Source: an uncultured Porphyromonadaceae bacterium
Lineage (GTDB): Bacteria; Bacteroidota; Bacteroidia; Bacteroidales; Muribaculaceae
Reading direction: 5' to 3'
NCBI GenBank assembly: GCA_902495075.1
Contig: CABUVO010000017.1
Coordinates: 1 to 64,000, forward strand
Length of the DNA: 64,000 nt
In this document: in pieces, positions 17,684 to 24,692 of the stretch
Layout of the letters: every line of letters starts with the position of its first letter
Position numbering within the stretch: the stretch's first letter is position 1
Notes under the pieces: generated by a model
What the model saw: the letters and a program-made list of their open reading frames with translations, nothing else
Databases searched by the model: none
Told to the model about the DNA's origin: nothing
Translations under genes and position numbers: made by a program

Positions 17684-19003
17684 TTAATAAACTAAAACCT
17701 TTGACACAACATTTGCCGTCTTGACAATATACATTCCGGGTGCTACGGAGATATTGATATCGCCCTGCGCATTACTCTGGTAAAGAGTGGTTCCGGAAAC
17801 AGAATATACTTTTGTATCACCCCGGGCTCCATAAACTTTGATTTCACCTTGTGTTCCATAAATCTTAGCGGCAGCCTCATCTCCTACAACAGACTCTATG
17901 CCCGAAGTCTCCAGACTTCCTGAGATGAAAAGATTGTCAAGATATGTGATTTCCGGCACACTCACCGCATTGGTACCGAACTTTTCGTTGGGAGAGAAAT
18001 AGAATTGCTTGAATGATGTTCCTATAAATTCCTCAAGATCAATAACCATTTCCTGCCAGTTTTCGGAGCCACTGAAAGGCAATTCCTGATTTTTATACGT
18101 GCAGGTTCCCTTCCATGTTTCCATTCCGAATACGGAGTTTTCAGAGCGAAGTATGCTGAAATGCAGATAACGTCCCTTGTCTGCTGTAATTTCTGTAAGC
18201 ACGCCCTCGGCATCGTCTGCATTTGCAAGCCCGATTGCAACTCCAAACCAATCGGCATTTCCCCAACCCCATTCACTGTCTGCTGGATCCTGAACTATCT
18301 TTAGGACCTTCTCACTGCCATTAACACCATCTTTCTTGGGATTATCCACAACAGTAGCATTTGATGTGCTGTTCTCTCCTCCCAGACTCAATATATAATT
18401 ATTAGATTCGAAATCCACAGAGAATTCATTTGCCAATGCAAATACATACGGAGGCTTCACATATGAGTAGTCCTTACCACCTTCATAGAAAAGTTCCGTA
18501 TAATTATAACACGGGATCCATTCAGCCACATCCTCCTTGGTGACAAGTGTCACACGGATTTCCTTTGTTCCGGCAGGCAACGCACCCTGATACCAAATCT
18601 CCTGCCAATAGTTGTTGCCTTCAGATCCTTTATAGTTCTGTTCAACTTTCATATCAGCTATATCCTGATAGTTCTCTTCGTCAAATGAACTTTCAATCTT
18701 TACAAAAGAATCCCAATCCGAACGATCCATCGGAACGAATGCCTTTACAATGAATCCCGTCAGATTCTTGTCTCCGCATATTTCGCGGTTGAAAATAAAC
18801 GATACCGGAGCAGCTGTGCTTTTCTGCACATAGCTGCCATCACCATAATATGCGTCTGCATTGTCATTATACTTAGGAGCACCTTCAACATAGCAATCCG
18901 CCTTTATTGCAGATTCTGTCATTTCATTTACATAAGTCTGCGCGTTGACACCAAGACCTGCCAACAACAAACCTATCATAGTCAATTGTAACCCTCTTTT
19001 CAT
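17684..19003 (-). CDS. Secreted PUL protein, probable surface glycan-binding protein with sorting tail
   Basis: A 439-residue exported protein with a signal peptide ending near NAQ at ~22. There is no lipobox. Residues ~25-170 and ~195-365 read as beta-sandwich domains; the second, with FDSN-type openings and LDNLFISGS at its end, resembles PCMD-like or carbohydrate-binding folds. The final ~60 residues (VYSVSGTTLY...APGMYIVK) look like a type IX secretion sorting tail. I see no catalytic signature. Its place between the symporter and susC is where PULs usually encode a surface glycan-binding protein, so that is the inferred role. It is not a SusE/SusF homologue that I can recognise. Confidence 0.6.
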   Translation of the reverse strand: MKRGLQLTMIGLLLAGLGVNAQTYVNEMTESAIKADCYVEGAPKYNDNADAYYGDGSYVQKSTAAPVSFIFNREICGDKNLTGFIVKAFVPMDRSDWDSFVKIESSFDEENYQDIADMKVEQNYKGSEGNNYWQEIWYQGALPAGTKEIRVTLVTKEDVAEWIPCYNYTELFYEGGKDYSYVKPPYVFALANEFSVDFESNNYILSLGGENSTSNATVVDNPKKDGVNGSEKVLKIVQDPADSEWGWGNADWFGVAIGLANADDAEGVLTEITADKGRYLHFSILRSENSVFGMETWKGTCTYKNQELPFSGSENWQEMVIDLEEFIGTSFKQFYFSPNEKFGTNAVSVPEITYLDNLFISGSLETSGIESVVGDEAAAKIYGTQGEIKVYGARGDTKVYSVSGTTLYQSNAQGDINISVAPGMYIVKTANVVSKVLVY

Positions 19004-19039
19004 GGTCAGTAGTTTTAGAAAATTATTAATATTATGTTT

Positions 19040-20680
19040 TTAGAAAAAAATTACATATTCCGCTAATGCCAGTATCACCAGTATCACACTTATATACCTA
19101 AAATTACGATACCAAGGCACGGCTTTAAGTTCGAGCGTATCCTCGCGCCATATTGCGCGCGTCCACGTATATTCCGTGTTTTTATTTCGATTCCCCTTGT
19201 CGTAAAGACTCACTGAGACATTCACGATAATGCTGAACACAAATAATACCGGAACCCAAAGTAAGAAGTGGAATGGTATTATTCCTCCAAATCCAAATTT
19301 ATAAGTCATTATCATTATTGATGTCGCCAAACCAGACATCAGCCCGGCAAATGCACCATTGCGTGTTGCCCCTTTCCAAAACAATCCTACGAAAAACGTA
19401 GCAACAATAGGAGGCGCAAGATAGGATGAGAATTCTTGATAATAAGCCACCAATGATGCAAATTTACCGATCAAAGGCGCCCACAACACAGCTATTGCCA
19501 AAGCTATAAAAGATGTCCACTGACCAACGCGTACAAGATGCTGCGGAGTGGAATCCGGACGCCACGACTTATAAAAGTCCATCGTAAACAACGTCGATAC
19601 AGAACTCAAAGCAGCACTCAACGTTGAAGTCAATGCCGACACCATGCAGGCGATCATTAATCCTATAAGACCGACAGGAAGAAGTTTCATTATCAGACGT
19701 GGATAAACTTCATTTGTATTTATTCCGAATAACTCACGCAATGTATTCCCGTCAACAATCTCACCAGGTAATGAAACTCCGGTTCCAAACAGATCCATCA
19801 TCCTTCCCGTCATGCCTGGCATGATGAAAATAAACAGAGTGAAAAGATAAAGAAATGCCACAAACAAAAATCCGAGTCGCCCTTCATTTACGTTTTTAGC
19901 AGACATCACGCGTTGCACGATTACTTGATTGTTACCCCAGAAATAGAAGCCAAGAATCGGAATAGATAAAAATATAGAGAACCATGGCACGGTTGTATCC
20001 GTATTGGGACGCACTAATTTGAGCCACACTCCGTCATGGAAGTGGGTCGCAAAATTTTCCCATCCACCTATGGAATTAAAACAGAATACAGACAAAATGA
20101 TAGATCCGACAATCAGTATAAGTGATTGTATCATGTCTGCATTTATTGCCGATGACAACCCTCCGATAATTGTATACACACCGCCAAGCAATGCCATAGC
20201 CACAATAACCCACATCATATCAATCTCCGGGAAGATGATGTTAAGAATCAGTGCCCCCGTATAAAGAGCCGCGCCTGCATCCAGAAAGACATTCCCTATG
20301 ATTGTAACGAATGAAAAATACTTGCGCGAACGATTGTCAAAACGCCGTCCCAGATATTCAGGAATGGTATATATACCTGATTTGATATAAAACGGCAAGA
20401 AAAAGAGAGAAACAAAGACAATAACAAATACAGCCCCTACATTGTAATTAAACACTGCAAGTCCACTGATAAATCCCTCTCCGGAGTGCCCCATAAGCGT
20501 TGAACTGCTTACACTGGCAGCAAACAGCGATGCCCCTACAACAAACCAGTTCTGAGATTTGCCAGCAAGAAAATATTCATTGGCGTTGCTATTCTTTCTG
20601 TTCTTAAGTGCCCACCATATTATGAACAACTCAAAAAGAACGATAACGGCTATATCTATTATTGAAAGATTGTATCCCAT
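19040..20680 (-). CDS. Sodium:solute symporter (SSS/SGLT family)
   Basis: A 546-residue inner-membrane transporter with about 14 hydrophobic segments. The N-terminus (FELFIIWWALKNRKN..NEYFLAGKSQNWFVVGASLFAAS) matches the first helices of the SSS family, and IPEYLGRRF at ~110 is the typical motif after helix 3. Such proteins use the sodium gradient to import sugars and related solutes. Lying between the GH130 and SGBP genes, it is the likely route by which the released sugar, perhaps still methylated, enters the cytoplasm, where GH130 and the methyltransferases are predicted to act. Confidence 0.9.
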   Translation of the reverse strand: MGYNLSIIDIAVIVLFELFIIWWALKNRKNSNANEYFLAGKSQNWFVVGASLFAASVSSSTLMGHSGEGFISGLAVFNYNVGAVFVIVFVSLFFLPFYIKSGIYTIPEYLGRRFDNRSRKYFSFVTIIGNVFLDAGAALYTGALILNIIFPEIDMMWVIVAMALLGGVYTIIGGLSSAINADMIQSLILIVGSIILSVFCFNSIGGWENFATHFHDGVWLKLVRPNTDTTVPWFSIFLSIPILGFYFWGNNQVIVQRVMSAKNVNEGRLGFLFVAFLYLFTLFIFIMPGMTGRMMDLFGTGVSLPGEIVDGNTLRELFGINTNEVYPRLIMKLLPVGLIGLMIACMVSALTSTLSAALSSVSTLFTMDFYKSWRPDSTPQHLVRVGQWTSFIALAIAVLWAPLIGKFASLVAYYQEFSSYLAPPIVATFFVGLFWKGATRNGAFAGLMSGLATSIMIMTYKFGFGGIIPFHFLLWVPVLFVFSIIVNVSVSLYDKGNRNKNTEYTWTRAIWREDTLELKAVPWYRNFRYISVILVILALAEYVIFF

Positions 20681-20694
20681 CTTTTACGGTATTA

Positions 20695-21723
20695 TCAGAA
20701 TTTCTTCCTTGTGTTGCTTTTTACAAACTCAATAAGCTTTTTGAAATCACATGTAGCAAGATTTATCCACTGGTCGGAAGCTCCGTAATAAACGTACAGT
20801 ATACCATCCTTTACAACAGCCCCCGTAGGGAAGACAACTCCCCATCTATACAGACCATTCAGCTCCTCCCGGGTTTCCGGTTCCATTATATAATCTTTAG
20901 TGCGATAAAGAACCTTCGTCGGATCATTCAGATCAAGAATCGCAGCTCCAACACGATAGGTATATTTGTCATCGACTCCGTGATAAAGAATAAACCATCC
21001 TTCTTCGGTCTTTATAGGAGGCGTATTGCCGCCAATCTTTACTTCCCAAGGTTCCTCACCCTTCATCAGTAAGCGGCTATTGCCATTCCAAGTCATCAGA
21101 TCATCAGAACTATTGATCCATATTGAAGGGTAATCCGTTCCGAAATTACCATTTGCATTTACATAATCCTTCGGACGATGAAGCATCCAGTATTTCCCGT
21201 TTATTTTCTCGGGGAAAAGTATAACATCGCGGTCATCAAGCGATGGCTGGGTCAAACGACCAACTTTTTTAAAGCTTCTCATGTCTTTCGAAACAGCAAG
21301 AGCTGTATTGCTCACATTCTCACGTAAACATTTTGGGGCATTTGGATCATGTTCGGGTGCCGATACTTTATCGTATTCATTTTTCCAATACTGCCCAGCA
21401 AAATAAGGACGGAAAGCGAAAGTGATGAAAAACTCTTCTCCGATTTTTACAATTCGAGGATCTTCATTGGATCCGGCATCAAAAGAGTCTGGAGTCGGAG
21501 CAAAAGCCGGCTTGTCAGACATACGTGTAAAATGTATACCATCCGTACTTTCTGCCTTACCAAGAAATACGGGATGACGCTCATCATCTCCGGCAGCGCG
21601 ATACAACATATGAAAAATCCCTTTGTCATAAATCACACCGGGGTTACACACTGCCAAATTTTCCCATTCATTTGCTGAATTTGGAGATAAGATAGGATTA
21701 CCTTTGTATTTTGTTAGTCTCAT
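20695..21723 (-). CDS. GH130 family mannoside phosphorylase or mannosidase
   Basis: A 342-residue five-bladed beta-propeller enzyme of GH130. The family Asp is Asp88 in NEDPR, and VIFPTGAV-type late-blade motifs are present (VVFPTGAVVKDGILYVYYGASD). There is no signal peptide, so it acts in the cytoplasm. GH130 members either phosphorolyse beta-1,4-mannosides to mannose 1-phosphate or hydrolyse beta-1,2-mannosides; I cannot tell which from sequence alone. This is the only gene in the PUL that points to a specific sugar, and it makes mannose the best guess for the substrate. It is first in the minus-strand operon, divergent from the AraC-type regulator. Confidence 0.87.
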   Translation of the reverse strand: MRLTKYKGNPILSPNSANEWENLAVCNPGVIYDKGIFHMLYRAAGDDERHPVFLGKAESTDGIHFTRMSDKPAFAPTPDSFDAGSNEDPRIVKIGEEFFITFAFRPYFAGQYWKNEYDKVSAPEHDPNAPKCLRENVSNTALAVSKDMRSFKKVGRLTQPSLDDRDVILFPEKINGKYWMLHRPKDYVNANGNFGTDYPSIWINSSDDLMTWNGNSRLLMKGEEPWEVKIGGNTPPIKTEEGWFILYHGVDDKYTYRVGAAILDLNDPTKVLYRTKDYIMEPETREELNGLYRWGVVFPTGAVVKDGILYVYYGASDQWINLATCDFKKLIEFVKSNTRKKF

Positions 21724-21741
21724 GTCATGTTAGTTTGTTGG

Positions 21742-21749
21742 CAAAATTA
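21742..21749 (-). promoter_or_regulatory. Candidate -7 box for the GH130-susCD operon
   Basis: Read on the minus strand, TAATTTTG fits TAnnTTTG and lies about 20 bases before the GH130 start. No TTTG is seen at the expected -33 distance, as expected for an activator-dependent promoter. The divergent 260-base AT-rich gap up to the AraC-type gene also has TAAATTTG (21947-21954) facing that gene. Confidence 0.4.
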
Positions 21750-21983
21750 CTCCAATTTGCACTTTTTATTTAATACATTTAAGCATTTATCTTGTATTAT
21801 TTTGAACACATAAAAACTATTATATAATATTTTGAATACAATATAATAAGCCAAGAACCTTTTCTTAGTATATTTAAACAAGTTACATCTCAAGATTAAT
21901 CTATATTTTTTTGAAGAAATATATTGAATAATCTGAATAAATTTTATAAATTTGCGCACAAATGGTCTTACAATTTGCATTCC

Positions 21984-22853
21984 ATGAAAAATATCCAGCA
22001 CGAAATAACCCCCATTAATGATGACGATCTATTCATAATTCAAAATCATCCTAAGGCTGATTTTGATTATGCATTGCATTTCCATTCCGATTTTGAGCTG
22101 AATTTAGTACTTCGTGATTACGGTCGCAGAATTGTAGGCGACTCCATAGAACCATTTAATAACGTAGATTTAGTATTAACGGGACCTAATATGCCACATA
22201 AATGGGAAGGAAACAATATAGACAATAACCACGTCATCACCATTCAATTCCAAGAAAACCTTCTCTCTTTTCACATATTAGGGAAACGGATGTTTTCTCC
22301 GATCAAACAATTATTGGAGAAATCCAAACGTGGCATCCAATTTCTCGAAGATGAAGATTCAAGTATAATAAAACGCATATTGGCAATGACCCAAATGACA
22401 GGTTTTAACATATGCCTTGAGTTTTTTGCCCTTCTTTATGATCTTGCCACGAGTCCTCGGCAACGCATTCTTGCAAGTGGTGCATTTGATACGAACAATA
22501 TACTCCGGGATTCCAAAAGTCGACGCATTGCAAAAATCAAAGAATATATCAACACCAACTATATGAATCAGATAAAGCTGAGCGATATCGCTCAGCTTGT
22601 AGCCATGAGCGATTCCGCCCTCAGCCATTTTTTCAAAAAAAGGACTAACCGCAATATTATAGACTATATAAATGACGTGCGCATAAGCAACGCTACCAAA
22701 ATGCTATTTGAAACATCTCAGTCTGTCAGCGAAATTGCATTTTTTTGCGGATTCAACAACATATCCAATTTCAACCGCATATTCAAAAAGCATCATCATA
22801 AGACACCTTCAGAATACCGCAATACTATCCAGAAAATTACCGTCAAATACTAA
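21984..22853 (+). CDS. AraC-family transcriptional regulator of the PUL
   Basis: A 289-residue regulator. Residues ~1-110 form a cupin sensor (HFHSDFELNLVL and MPHKW are typical), and residues ~185-285 hold the two helix-turn-helix motifs of AraC proteins (IKLSDIAQLVAMSDSALSHFFKK, then SVSEIAFFCGFNNISNFNRIFKK). I start at 21984, since that matches family N-termini; the in-frame ATG at 21924 would add 20 residues. It diverges from the GH130 gene. Most Bacteroidota PULs use hybrid two-component or ECF regulators, but AraC/cupin regulators occur. It probably senses an intracellular sugar, possibly the demethylated or methylated product. Confidence 0.88.
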   Translation: MKNIQHEITPINDDDLFIIQNHPKADFDYALHFHSDFELNLVLRDYGRRIVGDSIEPFNNVDLVLTGPNMPHKWEGNNIDNNHVITIQFQENLLSFHILGKRMFSPIKQLLEKSKRGIQFLEDEDSSIIKRILAMTQMTGFNICLEFFALLYDLATSPRQRILASGAFDTNNILRDSKSRRIAKIKEYINTNYMNQIKLSDIAQLVAMSDSALSHFFKKRTNRNIIDYINDVRISNATKMLFETSQSVSEIAFFCGFNNISNFNRIFKKHHHKTPSEYRNTIQKITVKY

Positions 22854-22867
22854 AACCAATCGTTTAA

Positions 22868-23806
22868 CTATCTAAAGTTTAGAGTAGTCAGAGTGGCGGC
22901 TTCGGGGGAGACGGCGAGTCGCACTTGCGCGCCTTCTATCACGGGGAGGTTGTTCGGGAAATGACCAACCGGGAGATTATACGCCACAGGAATATCTTTA
23001 ATTCCTTTCGCTTTCAGGAAGTGCTGTATCATGCGTTCTGTGGATGGATAATTTCTGTCAGCTGAGGTTTCCGTAAACTGTCCTACGGCAAGACCTTTCA
23101 GTTTGGTGAAGATGCCTTGCATATAGAGTCTATATAAAATACGCTCAACCTTATAAATAGGTTCAGCAATATCCTCAATAAATAACACACAATTTTCCCT
23201 CAGCGCGCGGGCAAGCATATCGTATGGGGTAGCCGCCAGACCATTGAGCACTGCCAGGTTCCCTCCAATTAGGGTTCCACGTGCTTCTCCGGGAATATTA
23301 CATGGCATTATATCGGATTCCTTATTTTCGAAACTATACTCCGGCAATACTCCCGTTTTCAGAAATTCTACAACGGTTCTTCCGCCTTCATGATCATCAC
23401 GGAAATCCTTCGCCATCGGTCCGTGAATCGAGGAAACTCCGTTATATAGCGATAAGGCATGCAATGCAGAAATATCTGAAAATCCTATGAGCCACTTGGG
23501 ATACTCCCGCAGAAGTCCATCGGGAATCAACGACAATAGATGTGTCGCACCATATCCTCCGCGTGAACACAACACCGCTTTCACTTCCGTGTCTGTCCAT
23601 GCCCCTATAAGGTCTTCTATCCGTTGGGAAGTATTTGAGGCAAAAGAGCCGTCTCCCGGACCTTTTGCATGCGGCATCACCACCGGCTCAAGACCGTTGG
23701 CGCGAAGGTATTCGGCAGCCTGATCAATATATTCCGGCTTAACTACCGATGCAGGAGATATTATTGCCACTTTATCTCTATCCCTGAGTGTTGAAGGAAT
23801 TATCAT
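22868..23806 (-). CDS. LD-carboxypeptidase, family S66 (LdcA-like)
   Basis: A 312-residue peptidase that trims the terminal D-Ala from tetrapeptides during peptidoglycan recycling. The nucleophile Ser lies in GFSDISALH (~115), and the RGGYGATHLL motif just before it is conserved. Glu in FIEDI and His in PVGHFPNN fit the remaining triad. I start at 23806: the reading frame extends to 23875, but that extension is encoded by the 7-base repeat array and reads as repetitive His-Thr-Leu residues. It is convergent with the AraC-type gene, and no PUL link is apparent. Confidence 0.9.
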   Translation of the reverse strand: MIIPSTLRDRDKVAIISPASVVKPEYIDQAAEYLRANGLEPVVMPHAKGPGDGSFASNTSQRIEDLIGAWTDTEVKAVLCSRGGYGATHLLSLIPDGLLREYPKWLIGFSDISALHALSLYNGVSSIHGPMAKDFRDDHEGGRTVVEFLKTGVLPEYSFENKESDIMPCNIPGEARGTLIGGNLAVLNGLAATPYDMLARALRENCVLFIEDIAEPIYKVERILYRLYMQGIFTKLKGLAVGQFTETSADRNYPSTERMIQHFLKAKGIKDIPVAYNLPVGHFPNNLPVIEGAQVRLAVSPEAATLTTLNFR

Positions 23807-23901
23807 AGTGCTTAATGTGTAATGTGTAATGTGCAATGTGCAATGTGTAATTATTTTAGTGACAGTTAATTTCACATTTCACATTTAACATTAAACATTA
23901 T
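23807..23901. repeat. Heptamer-periodic inverted repeat (TAATGTG type)
   Basis: Left arm: five near-identical 7-base units, TAATGTG or CAATGTG, from about 23814 to 23853. Right arm: the complementary words (TTTCACA, TTTAACA, TTAAACA) from about 23871 to 23898. A spacer of about 20 bases separates them. The arms can form a long hairpin between two minus-strand genes. The 7-base spacing makes an otherwise free reading frame upstream of the LD-carboxypeptidase start. Confidence 0.8.
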
Positions 23902-24687
23902 TTAATAGTCCATTACTTTTATTCCGGCGTTGCGAATGCGTTGTGCAATCACGTCCAGCTCCGGTCTCTCCACTTTCTCCAAATGCTCCTCCGGAGTGGT
24001 CCGGTCAAGACTGTAGATCATCACTTCGCGAGGTTGAATACGCTTATATGCTTCAATGAGCGCATCAATCTCCTCCGGAGTGGTGTTGTCTATTTTCTGT
24101 CCGCAATGTTCTCCACGCAATATCATTGTCTGAATTATGCCAGTTCCGGAAAATTGGCAAAGTGCATCGATCACTTTCTCGACAGTAAATTCTTTCGATG
24201 TTGGACGGTCAATGAGACGCATTGTCGCATCTATCGCCGAATCCAATTTCAGAATATTGTTATCAACGCGCTTCAGAGCCTCAGCAACCTCTGGATCGGA
24301 AATGCGTGTGGAGTTAGTCAGAACGGAAACCTTCGCAGTTGGATAGTATTCATCCCTAAGACGAAGTGTGTCATCTATGATAGCCGGGAAATAAGGATGA
24401 AGCGTCGGCTCACCATTTCCGGAGAACGTTATCACATCCAGCGGATCTCCGGCGGCACTCATCTCCTTCAGTTTATTCTCAAGAGCCTCACTCACCTGTT
24501 GACGTGTAGGCAGCCCTGTTGTGCCTTTACCTTGCGAATTATAACCTGCCTCACAATACAGGCAATCGAAAGAACACACCTTCCCATCGTCAGGCATCAG
24601 ATTTATGCCTAACGACACACCCAGTCTCCGGCTATGAATCGGTCCGAACACCGTTGAATGAAACAATACAGTCTGATCTTTTCCCAT
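23902..24687 (-). CDS. Radical SAM protein of unassigned function
   Basis: A 261-residue radical S-adenosylmethionine enzyme. The [4Fe-4S] site is C-X3-C-X2-C (CSFDCLYC, ~38-45). TFSGNGEPTLHP follows, the usual GGE-like SAM-binding motif, then VLTNSTRI. It resembles the family of small radical SAM proteins annotated with wyosine-type enzymes, but I cannot name a substrate. It begins 6 bases after mutS stops, so it is likely in its transcript. There is no auxiliary cluster or SPASM domain. Confidence 0.75.
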   Translation of the reverse strand: MGKDQTVLFHSTVFGPIHSRRLGVSLGINLMPDDGKVCSFDCLYCEAGYNSQGKGTTGLPTRQQVSEALENKLKEMSAAGDPLDVITFSGNGEPTLHPYFPAIIDDTLRLRDEYYPTAKVSVLTNSTRISDPEVAEALKRVDNNILKLDSAIDATMRLIDRPTSKEFTVEKVIDALCQFSGTGIIQTMILRGEHCGQKIDNTTPEEIDALIEAYKRIQPREVMIYSLDRTTPEEHLEKVERPELDVIAQRIRNAGIKVMDY

Positions 24688-24692
24688 TTTTA

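Noticed and set aside
23807..23875. N-terminal extension of the LD-carboxypeptidase
   Set aside because: It is encoded by the heptamer repeat array and reads as repetitive His-Thr-Leu residues.
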